In this document: one piece after another, positions 36,101-43,292 of the stretch
How the letters are laid out: each line of letters starts with the position of its first letter
How positions within the stretch are numbered: the stretch's first letter is position 1
Assembly (NCBI RefSeq): GCF_009725235.1
Contig: NZ_WJFC01000018.1
Location: 1 to 64,000, forward strand
Length of the DNA: 64,000 nucleotides
Direction: 5' to 3'
DNA from: Scytonema sp. UIC 10036
GTDB lineage: Bacteria; Cyanobacteriota; Cyanobacteriia; Cyanobacteriales; Nostocaceae
Notes under the pieces: model-generated
The model's input: the letters and a program-made list of their open reading frames with translations, nothing else
Told to the model about the DNA's origin: nothing
The model's database searches: none
Made by a program: the position numbers and the translations under genes

Positions 36101-38979
36101 TCGACTACCGCGTCATCTGCATTTTGAAATAACTCAAAGGCAATACTTTGCAAACGGTAGCCTTGCTGTTCTATCTTTGCTCGCACAGCCTGCCATAATT
36201 GCTCTCGCAACTGCTCGCTGTCAGAAGACTCACCTTCTAGTAAATTGGATAGCTCAGAAATAAGATTTTCAATTTGCTGCTCGCTCTTCTCTGTAGATTT
36301 TTTTTGCTGTCTCAGTTCTGCCCTCAAATGGCGCAAGCTATCCCAACGTGTTAAGATGCTATTGATTGCACGACTCCGCTCGTGTACCCCTAACATCCTC
36401 ATCACGTATGGAGCACCTTCTAGCAAAAAGTTTTTTGCAACTTGAATATCAAGCTGATCTGACAGAAGCAAATCCTCCCAAATCTCATCGAGTGAAGAGG
36501 GAGTTAATCTATAAACATCTTTTAACAGTACTCTTGTAGAGTCTTCCAATAGTTGAACTAAGTCTGATGAAGCAAACTCTTGAGGTTGAATGGGTATGAG
36601 TTCTAAGTCTGTAACATCAGGTGCAAGTTTACTAACGAAAAGATGGGAAGGACGTTTTGTGTTGGCAAGGCTAACTTTAAAAGTTTGTCCTAACAAAGAT
36701 TGTACATCTCTGACGCGATCGCTTGCTTGACCTACATGAATCCGAAAAACACGATTTGGTATTGGTTTATCTTCAAAAATCCTCTGACGTATATTGCCTA
36801 AATCTCGTTTACCCAAATAACCGCGAGCGAGATGCTTGACATTACCTTCACCACCATACAGCAAACATAAAAACGCACCAATTGGTTCTGAAGGGCAATG
36901 CCGATACCAATCATGGAAGTATTTTTTGAGCACGCTATAATTTGTTTCTTCTACTGCTGATGTTAAAGTTGATAAGGCAGTCAAATTGGTTTTCGGTAAC
37001 AAGTTCAGATAAGAACTTATAATTTCTGCTTGCGTGTTGTCTAAAACAGAAGCAGGATCGATATTGTCCATACTACCCCAAGTCAGTTGGGCAGAAGCCT
37101 GCCATTGGCGGTTACGGTTTAGTAGACGAATTTTTTCTAGAATCTGTTGAAACGTATTGTACCTAACAGCTAATTCAAGATAACAATTGAAAACCTTAAG
37201 AATGCTTTCCTCTGGTTGAGAACTGGTAGAAGCAAGAGTTAGAAATAACTTCACAAGTTTTTTTTCATCAATCTTGCCTAGTAAGTTTGGCAGTAGATAT
37301 TTCTTAAAATTTTCTATATTAATTTTTTTAGCCAAATTGCATATTGATAAAAAACTAACATCAAGCTTGTTAAATACCTGATAGACATCTTCTAGAAGAT
37401 ATTCGTCAAGCTTAAATTCTCCTAGTTGATACTCTGGAGCCTGTTTGAGCAATTCCCCAACTCTGGCTAAAACTTCATCTTGAGTCACAAATAACTCTTG
37501 AGTCAACCATTGCCAGCAGTTTTCATGCTCGCTGATTGAGGTTGCTAACTGTGAAGAAGCAATGTATGTAGAAGGAACTGCTAGAAGTAAATCTTCAATT
37601 TCATATGTTATGGATGAGTAGTAAAGAACATTGTGAGGACATACAGCTTTCCCTTGTTCGTCTGCAAGCCATGCAGTTTTTCTAAGACTACTATCATTGT
37701 TAGTATTGAGACGCCGAGAATTGCTGAAAAGATAATTTAAGATATCGAGAGTAATATGCAGATAGTCGTGAGGCTGGTGCTGTTTCAAAATCAAAGAAAT
37801 GATATCGTTCTCAGACCACCGACAAAAGAGCTTACTTAATGTTTTGAAGTTCTCATGATTTTTGATTTCAACTGGAAGCCGGGAATATTCCGTATACTCA
37901 TCAGGGCTTAAATCAACTAGGGCAGTTAAATGCTGCTTGAGTTCTTTGGGTATCTCGATAACTTGCTCTGGTGCAATGTGCTTGTCTCCTAAGAACAACC
38001 ATTTCTCTGTCTTGAGTAATTGCTCTAGGTCTTTTTGAATTTCCAAATCTTGAATGGCGTCTAAAATAACAACAGAGAAGCGGCTCCAATAGTTGAGCGA
38101 TTTCTCAGCTTGAGCCAATACCTTTCTAATGACAGTTTCTACATTCCAATAAGTAAATAACTGGGTAACCCAAGCATATGCGCTACTAGTCCGAACGGAA
38201 TTCGGCAGAATCCTTTCAGGATTTTTTGTGCTATCTAAAGTGGCGATCGCTTGCTCGTGTCTCTCTAGATTGTCTGGCAATTTTATAACATCTTGTGGGC
38301 TGATTCCCCCACCTCGACCTGGTAACCAACTTGTACTTTGTAGCTTTGACCTCCATGATTCTCTTTCTTGAGATGACATCCTTTGCAGTGCATCTAAAAT
38401 CAATTCCCAGTATTCGTGAGGATTAGAGAGCTTGAAAATTGTAGCGATCGCTCTTTGGGGAGTCCAACGTGGAATCCAATCTTGAACGATCTCTTGCTTG
38501 TTCTCTCGAATCAAAACGACATAATTCTGAAGTCGCTCATCAAGAGAAAAGCCTTGGTTTTCCAAATACATCTTATCTGCTTCAATGCGGACAAGCTGCC
38601 CGTTGGTTGCTTCATGTACTTGTAATGCCTTCCATAAGTCTTCATTAGTCGGTCTTTGGTTGATGTGGCGCAATAACTCATATCGTTCGGATGGTTCTAG
38701 TAAATGACCATCTACACAGTCCGAACCTAATTCTCGAATCAAATCAACAACTCGTTCGGGTTGTAAAGTCGTAATCCCCAGACTTTGACGTTTAGCTGTA
38801 GGAATATGCTCAACTAATATAGAATCGAGCAAGCGCCAAGCCTCTCCTTTTCTTTGTAAAACCTGCTCGCCGATTTTCTGCCACAGTGTACTTTCAGAGG
38901 AAGTGATATACAAAGAAGTCGTAATGTCTTCATACTTCTGTTGATTTCCATGCAACAAATACCGCAGTTCCTTAGACAT
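33115..38979 (-). CDS. Giant HSP90/sacsin-like ATPase fused to a DarT-like domain
   Basis: 1954 aa. Residues 1-900: helical, no family recognised beyond sacsin-like style. Residues about 940-1240 carry a GHKL/HSP90-type ATPase: N-box FELFQNADDAVVEWMEM (Asn953), then DKGDGVTGKFGLGFKSIYLA at 1027-1046. The C-terminal part from residue 1648 resembles DarT: GYIYHFTHIENAVSIL, FARFYFRPKTPTQW (Arg1698/1702), LRASQQEFIIHHY with Glu1795 as the likely catalytic acid. DarT ADP-ribosylates thymidine in DNA using NAD+. The gene overlaps the macrodomain antitoxin by 20 nt downstream and a broken small gene by 8 nt upstream. Assignment of both domains is by motif reading, without a structure or search. This fusion I do not know as a named system. 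Confidence 0.75.
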   Translation of the reverse strand: MSKELRYLLHGNQQKYEDITTSLYITSSESTLWQKIGEQVLQRKGEAWRLLDSILVEHIPTAKRQSLGITTLQPERVVDLIRELGSDCVDGHLLEPSERYELLRHINQRPTNEDLWKALQVHEATNGQLVRIEADKMYLENQGFSLDERLQNYVVLIRENKQEIVQDWIPRWTPQRAIATIFKLSNPHEYWELILDALQRMSSQERESWRSKLQSTSWLPGRGGGISPQDVIKLPDNLERHEQAIATLDSTKNPERILPNSVRTSSAYAWVTQLFTYWNVETVIRKVLAQAEKSLNYWSRFSVVILDAIQDLEIQKDLEQLLKTEKWLFLGDKHIAPEQVIEIPKELKQHLTALVDLSPDEYTEYSRLPVEIKNHENFKTLSKLFCRWSENDIISLILKQHQPHDYLHITLDILNYLFSNSRRLNTNNDSSLRKTAWLADEQGKAVCPHNVLYYSSITYEIEDLLLAVPSTYIASSQLATSISEHENCWQWLTQELFVTQDEVLARVGELLKQAPEYQLGEFKLDEYLLEDVYQVFNKLDVSFLSICNLAKKINIENFKKYLLPNLLGKIDEKKLVKLFLTLASTSSQPEESILKVFNCYLELAVRYNTFQQILEKIRLLNRNRQWQASAQLTWGSMDNIDPASVLDNTQAEIISSYLNLLPKTNLTALSTLTSAVEETNYSVLKKYFHDWYRHCPSEPIGAFLCLLYGGEGNVKHLARGYLGKRDLGNIRQRIFEDKPIPNRVFRIHVGQASDRVRDVQSLLGQTFKVSLANTKRPSHLFVSKLAPDVTDLELIPIQPQEFASSDLVQLLEDSTRVLLKDVYRLTPSSLDEIWEDLLLSDQLDIQVAKNFLLEGAPYVMRMLGVHERSRAINSILTRWDSLRHLRAELRQQKKSTEKSEQQIENLISELSNLLEGESSDSEQLREQLWQAVRAKIEQQGYRLQSIAFELFQNADDAVVEWMEMSRTKNLEEKRKQFIIVCSENKLLFIHAGRPIGCFQHHNHPEIQYHDKGFDRDLEKMLTFNISDKGDGVTGKFGLGFKSIYLACRQPCVLSKNLGFSVAGGLIPSRLNHEKTNELREYLQHYIELPDATIVELALEQKRYVQDVVKDFQELISILLVFAKGIKTCRFINQQHLEERLSWNPSPVLNVPGVETSKCRRASDDRESILLCFKLPGEDASLLLGIFEQNGRLYPALPKDTPTFWVTAPTREQLFLGFVLNADLDITPGRESLVKSSTRNRHLAQRIGQGLGEVLHNLKRASEDNWQALAATLGIPNIDKYEFWSFLWNTLAVSWQQKDQSEGIDIIRNMLTGDRAMGYLITHCQSLPSGLYGYHRQLISLDNVKYRVTGKLLEQSCFLKVANWSNFQQQYQGNLIARERWEEVKKLLEAAFDERRYTVRDLQLLDVLKNEIGMDEPKVTPYKASYIGELISKEFFNGFSITSELSHLQSFLETVRFLSEAGTYLPSQKLLDSQSNTIEENLLVRFAPDDRILHSDYNEASLNFFYACRLRRDSISKDEIVMWALQAQTDEQRQAVYIYLLRGEKREEIAPILYCNREGSWFGSERRIIDILEYMVLIVIEREKVLLSPEPSKETSRENEEIEEYNPFLEIQSTCTRNDFSVERSQQEQEAFARVLLDGLNRQSSSWKGYIYHFTHIENAVSILQGERLLARNKCNNFRDSAGASLIAHTSKDVKDFARFYFRPKTPTQWHNESLGKRKGNIYALCPVPIFFRVNLERVLETHGGKCGISNGNLAASGSHYGNSVDFLKEYFDFNHVYSTLQQVGKDTYLRASQQEFIIHHYLDFTKLNLEDISLICRNTHDKQLLLHLMGRDSKYAHRVFEEKDILDKNLFYHENPHIKITNHGQYFEVEIEKYGSSVNAIEGELYLKFTQETLLNREISSKFHDISKVLLGESTSVTAFRNIQLQYKPNTRMSVYFKEYGKNWLIYTNEPRNH

Positions 38980-39491
38980 GATTTATTAACTCCCTTAAAA
39001 GATTAACTCGATTTTCAGAACTTGCCAGATTTGGTTTTGTGGACAGAAGTTGCAAGCAGCTTTTAAATTCACACCTAGGTATACCGTTCATAGAAGGAAG
39101 TCTCTCTAAGGCTCTCGCAAGTCTGTCATTAATAAAAATCAACTCACAGTTAGGTAATGCTTCTTGTAAAGCGTTAGCAATCGATGTTTGCCCGTTTACC
39201 TTAACCTTAAACAGTAAATTTCTTTGATGTAATTTTTGCAATCGTAAGTACGTGTAAATATAGATTTTTCTCTGACATAGATTGAAGCCCAAAAATAACG
39301 GAGTATTTTGCAGATTATTAAAAACAGCTACTGGATCGCTAATTTGCTCGATAATTTCCTCTATGATGCTTTGAGAAACTTTTTGACTGGATAAGTCTGT
39401 CCTTAATATATCGCTAAGACAGTTACCTCTCTCTTAAAAGGCTTTTAATATTATTGACAATTGTTCCAGGTGGAGTTTTGTAACCTGCCAT
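38972..39491 (-). pseudogene. Broken upstream gene of the DarT-like locus
   Basis: ATG 39491 opens MAGYKTPPGTIVNNIKSLLRER, resembling the opening of sacsin-type ATPase proteins (Y-TP-TI...SLLRDRY), then hits TAA at 39423-39425. Another frame continues without stop from there (CLSDILRTDLSSQKVSQSIIEE ... LLRELINHV*) to 38972, where its stop overlaps the giant gene's ATG by 8 nt. The switch occurs in AGAGAGAGG, a slippage-prone run. The N-terminal ATPase boxes expected after the opening are not present. So this may be the frameshifted or deletion-scarred N-terminal part of the giant protein, or a short coupled leader. The likeness of the opening is a weak match. Confidence 0.5.
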
Positions 39492-40025
39492 AAATCATTG
39501 TTGCTCTTTTTATTAGGTATATGCTTAATGTCAAACTAAAGTTAAAAATCTATCCACTGTCCCATCATAGATGCACCTCTTAACGTTGTTTTTAAATGAA
39601 ATAGAGTCTTTACCCGTTGTGGGTTTAATAAAACACTGAAAATTTACTACATAAGTAGTGAGTTATATATCAAGTTATATGCTATCCGTCAGGCTGTAAA
39701 AACGTCATCCCTCGGAATCTACTAGAGACAAACTAAAGCCCGAAGTAGGCGTCATAGTAAAAAGAATCTTTTTCAAATCTTTACCATTCACCGTAATATT
39801 AGGTTTATTTGATCGAAAACTTGACTTTTCCCTAAGTACAGATGCCCTGAATACAGAAAGAGTAATGTAATTTATAATAGTGTTTCGTTTGGAGCTATAC
39901 GTAGAAGGTGCGATCGCAGAATTCAAACACGCAGGACAAGTTTCGCCCTACTCCTGTAGATAGCAGCCATGCTTGGTCTGTAGAACCCACACCTTCATTA
40001 CCTAAGTGTTGTGATATTTTTAGCT
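39492..40025. other. Gap with no clear gene
   Basis: A short minus-strand reading (39705-39926) has no recognisable motif. The region is AT-rich; one HIP1 core is at 39911. Confidence 0.5.
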
Positions 40026-40229
40026 CTAAGCAATTTCTAAGAACCAAGCTTTTAGCTCTTTAATATCTTCAGCAGTTGCAGCACTGAGATCGAAAGCCCG
40101 TTCTATCAGTTCTAATTTGCGCTCGAACTGAGCAGCAATAGCTCGAAAGCCGCTCATTTTGCTATGGCAAGGTAAATAGCTCTTTCCTAGTGCTAAAATC
40201 TCATTTACAATTCTTTCATGAAGTTGAGT
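40026..40229 (-). pseudogene. Headless C-terminal gene fragment
   Basis: The open frame TQLHERIVNEILALGKSYLPCHSKM... ends FDLSAATAEDIKELKAWFLEIA at 40026. It has no start codon before the stop at 40230; ATG at 40157 (MSGFRAIAAQF) gives only 43 residues. Amphipathic helices. It looks like the tail of a lost gene. Family not recognised. Confidence 0.4.
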
Positions 40230-40355
40230 TTACTTAATCCCAACCTTTCACTGCAAGAAGTGCCACCTTCTCCTGTCACTTCTAACATTTGTTTTAAAAT
40301 CTTTACGTGTGACTTGAGCTTGAGATGCAGAAACTGAGTTACAGCAAATTCCAAC

Positions 40356-40565
40356 CTAGTGAGGTACAAAAATTACCCCCCTCTGTCCCCCCTTACCAAG
40401 GGGGGATGAAAGGGGGGTGTACCTCATTAGACGGAGAAAGGCTATAAGTTGAGAGGGTTGAGAGTTGGAGTTTTGTGCTTGCGTCTGACTGCTTGACACC
40501 ATTAACGTGCTTGATAGCAGTACAATCGCCAGTAAAAAATTCTGGGGAAGGGTTGACAATTTCAT
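40356..40565 (-). pseudogene. Truncated exported protein, signal peptide only
   Basis: MKLSTLPQNFLLAIVLLSSTLMVSSSQTQAQNSNSQPSQ is a clean signal peptide with AQN site. It then runs into the palindromic C/G-run repeat (40373-40425), which codes for SSPLGKGGQRG and stops. The mature part is lost. ATG 40565 has AGAAGGTTA upstream. Confidence 0.65.
40373..40425. repeat. C-run/G-run palindromic repeat
   Basis: CCCCCCTCTGTCCCCCCTTACCAAGGGGGGATGAAAGGGGGG-type fold-back; same class as 10-80. It cuts the signal-peptide gene at 40356-40565. Confidence 0.75.
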
Positions 40566-40727
40566 TAACCTTCTCCTGTCGCTGAGCAATTGTATTAGGT
40601 TTCCACAGATTCTTTTACTGGAATGATAACCGTTCAAGGATATTACCCAACCCCTCTAAGGTTAGAAATGTAGTAAGGATGCTGTACAGATTCATCTGCT
40701 ACAGGCTGCTACAGGCTGAGGTTCTTA

Positions 40728-41537
40728 TTAAAAACCCTTATGATAGGGTTTGATTCGACGTACAATTTTTGACAATAAATTGGGAAAAAATCGCTTGAGA
40801 TACACTCCGGCGATTTCTGTACCACCAATATAAATTTCTTCTTTATTTGATTGAATAGCTTTGACTATTGCTTTGGCACATTGAGAAGCGGGTAATCCTT
40901 TTGCTTGGTTTTTGTCCATTATATTATATTTATCTCCTGTTTCTGTTAATGCGTTGAGCGAGACATTGGTTTGAATATAGCCAGGGCAAATTATCGTAAC
41001 TTGTATGTTTTCTTTCCAAACTTCTGCTCTTAAAGAATCAAAATACCCATGCAATGCGTGTTTGGAAGCAGCATATGTGGAACGAAATGGTGTACCAAAT
41101 TTTCCCACAAGACTGCTGATAGCAATAAGATGTCCCGATTGTCTGGCTATCATTCCTGGCAAAATATATTTTGTTAATGCGATCGCAGAAAAGAAATTGA
41201 CTTCCATAATTTCTCTTTCAACCTCTATACTGGTTTTAGTGGCAAGAGATCGCTGGCTAATTCCTCCATTATTAATGAGAATATCGACTCTTCCAAAAAA
41301 GCTTTCGGCTTGTTCGGCAGATGATTTCCATGTTTCTGCTTTATTTAAATCAAGAGGAAGAACTTTATAATTATCGGATTCTCCAAGACAATTATTTTTG
41401 ACTCTATGTAATTCATTTTCTCTGCGTGACGACAAAATAATTTTAGCCCCTTGTTTTGCTATCTCATAAGTTAGTGCTTCTCCTATACCTGAAGAAGCAC
41501 CAGTTATCCATACAACTTTGTCTAATAACTGTGTCAT
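40728..41537 (-). CDS. SDR-family oxidoreductase
   Basis: 269 aa classical short-chain dehydrogenase. NAD(P) motif TGASSGIGEAL at 13-23, NNGG at about 88, catalytic Ser in ISSLVGK, and YAASKHALHG with the Tyr-Lys pair; C-terminal PSQCAKAIVKAIQSNKEEIYIGG is typical of DHRS7-like members. It probably uses NADPH (RR after the first strand). Substrate unknown. Following 41538-41890 has no clear gene (a 64-aa reading at 41623 has no features). Confidence 0.88.
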   Translation of the reverse strand: MTQLLDKVVWITGASSGIGEALTYEIAKQGAKIILSSRRENELHRVKNNCLGESDNYKVLPLDLNKAETWKSSAEQAESFFGRVDILINNGGISQRSLATKTSIEVEREIMEVNFFSAIALTKYILPGMIARQSGHLIAISSLVGKFGTPFRSTYAASKHALHGYFDSLRAEVWKENIQVTIICPGYIQTNVSLNALTETGDKYNIMDKNQAKGLPASQCAKAIVKAIQSNKEEIYIGGTEIAGVYLKRFFPNLLSKIVRRIKPYHKGF

Positions 41538-41890
41538 TTTATTAATAACATTTCCTGATTTTTCAAGTACTCCTTTATTGTCTCTGTCTACGTGCAGAGA
41601 CTGTAGCTAGCCTAGATGATTCGTGAAAAATTTTAAGTGCTGTTGGGTGTATATTACCCTCCAAAAGCCTCAGTGGTGGGAATTGTCCACCCTACTTGTA
41701 TTTCACAAATCGAAGAGGATAGATCTATTTCAGACTTTAGATAGAAATATTTTAGAATCTAATTTTGGTATTTTAGAACAATTGCGGGTGTATTTTCAAG
41801 ATAATGTATCATTTTAATGAAAAAGACTTATAGTAAAAGTCTTTTAGAAAATCATTATTAGTTGTGAGCCATTTGAGTTAGGTAACAGTC
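41538..41890. other. Gap between divergent genes
   Basis: A frame from 41623 (MKNFKCCWVYITLQK..., 64 codons) is open but unrecognised and has no ribosome site. Otherwise nothing. Confidence 0.45.
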
Positions 41891-42424
41891 ATGAAAGCAA
41901 CAGAACTCCTCTCACAATATGCAGCAGGTGTTAGAGATTTTACAGAAGCCGAACTGAGCGAGGCAAATCTTGAAGGAGCCAATCTCAGTGAAGTTATTTT
42001 AGATCGGGCTTTACTAGATGGAGCCAATCTCAATGGGGCAAATCTCAGCCAAGCCAGTCTGACAAATGCAGATCTCAATGGAGCGAATTTAGCCCAAGCA
42101 AATTTGAGTGGAGCCGATTTAACCGGAGCCATCTTAGATGGGGCAATTCTAGACGGAGCAATACTCGATAATGCTAACTTAACTCAGTCTGACTTGACCG
42201 TTGCTAACCTAATAACTGCAACTCTCAATGAGGCTGATTTACATGAAGCGAATTTAACGGCTGCAAATTTGGAGCAAGCAAATTTGAGTGGAGCAGATCT
42301 AGTTGTTGCTGACTTAACAGATGCTAATTTAAGTCAAGCGGAACTTCAAGATGCTAATTTGAATGGAGCTAATTTGGAAAGAGCTAATTTAGAAGGAACG
42401 CTTTTAGATTCAGAACAAACATGA
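41891..42424 (+). CDS. Pentapeptide-repeat protein
   Basis: 177 aa, almost entirely A(D/N)LXX pentapeptides (EANLEGANLSE, GANLNGANLSQASLTNADL ...) from about residue 20 to 170, which fold into a right-handed quadrilateral beta-helix. No signal peptide and no membrane segment, so cytoplasmic. Such proteins are common in cyanobacteria; some mimic DNA and inhibit gyrase, most have unknown roles. A hairpin that also serves the convergent rhomboid gene follows 7 nt later. Confidence 0.92.
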   Translation: MKATELLSQYAAGVRDFTEAELSEANLEGANLSEVILDRALLDGANLNGANLSQASLTNADLNGANLAQANLSGADLTGAILDGAILDGAILDNANLTQSDLTVANLITATLNEADLHEANLTAANLEQANLSGADLVVADLTDANLSQAELQDANLNGANLERANLEGTLLDSEQT

Positions 42425-42431
42425 TGAATAA

Positions 42432-42479
42432 GTTCGTAGTAGCGCTGTCTTCGACGGCGAAGACAGCGCTACTACGAAC
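42432..42479. terminator. 22-bp bidirectional hairpin between convergent genes
   Basis: Left arm 42432-42453, loop ACGG, right arm 42458-42479, exact complement. The rhomboid stop codon lies inside the right arm. It should end both transcripts. Confidence 0.75.
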
Positions 42480-43191
42480 CGTTACGTTTATGCGGTAATA
42501 ACTTCATAAAAACTGCACCGATAACTATTCCCGCACCATGTGCCCAGTAACCAATGCTTAAGGGATTGACACCACCAGGAATATTTAAGCTGCCAATGCT
42601 ATACGATAATTGCTGCACAAACCACCAAAATAGGTAGAAAAAGGCTGGTAGTTGTATGGGAATAAAAATTATCAATAAAGGTAAAATAGTGTCAATTTTA
42701 CCTTGGGGAAATTTCAGAGCATAAGCTCCTAAAATAGCTGCAATAGCGCCATTTGCGCCAATCAATGGTATTGTTAAACTAGGTTCAACTAACACTTGTA
42801 AAAGTCCAGTTAAAAAACCAGACACTAAGTAAAGTAGCAAGAACCTTCCATATCCCAGAATACTTTCAATGGTTCTACCAAAAACCCAAAGAAATATTAA
42901 ATTTCCTAAAATTTGACTAAAACTACCGTGCAGGAACATTCCGGTTAGCAAAGCAGTCGCACGCATCAGGAAAACTATCCAAGCGGCTGGGTTGCCAGAT
43001 AGCCCTGCTGCGATCGCACCACTTATCTGTGCGGGTACTATACCCCAAGTATTGACAAAAGTGCCCAACTCACCGCTTAACTCTAGTTTCAGTTCCCAGA
43101 AAAACAAAGCAAGATGAATGCCAATCAGCAGATAAACAATGACTGGCTTTCGGCGTGCGAAAAAGAAAACGTTATCACCAATAGGAATCAT
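42472..43191 (-). CDS. Rhomboid homologue with Asn in place of catalytic Ser
   Basis: 239 aa with six to seven membrane helices. The rhomboid fold is clear from FLHGSFSQILGNLIFLWVFGRTIES (WR/HxxxN region), the loop before the catalytic helix, and WAHGAGIVIGAV with the catalytic His. The active-site motif GxSG reads IGANGAIAAILGAY, so Ser is replaced by Asn (AAT codon). Without Ser it cannot be an active rhomboid protease by the known mechanism and may be a pseudoprotease (iRhom/Derlin-like). The C-terminus lies in a hairpin shared with the pentapeptide gene. Confidence 0.85.
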   Translation of the reverse strand: MIPIGDNVFFFARRKPVIVYLLIGIHLALFFWELKLELSGELGTFVNTWGIVPAQISGAIAAGLSGNPAAWIVFLMRATALLTGMFLHGSFSQILGNLIFLWVFGRTIESILGYGRFLLLYLVSGFLTGLLQVLVEPSLTIPLIGANGAIAAILGAYALKFPQGKIDTILPLLIIFIPIQLPAFFYLFWWFVQQLSYSIGSLNIPGGVNPLSIGYWAHGAGIVIGAVFMKLLPHKRNGS

Positions 43192-43292
43192 GCTGATTTT
43201 GGGTTAGTAGTTCGTAGTTAGTGGTTAGTGCTTGGTGGTTAGCTGTGGCAATATTGGAATCAGAATCGTCAGGATTAGGCTGGGTAAAACGA

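Noticed and set aside
39705..39926. 73-codon minus-strand reading frame
   Set aside because: No motif, no ribosome site, no family-like composition.
41623..41817. 64-codon plus-strand reading frame
   Set aside because: No recognisable feature or start signal.
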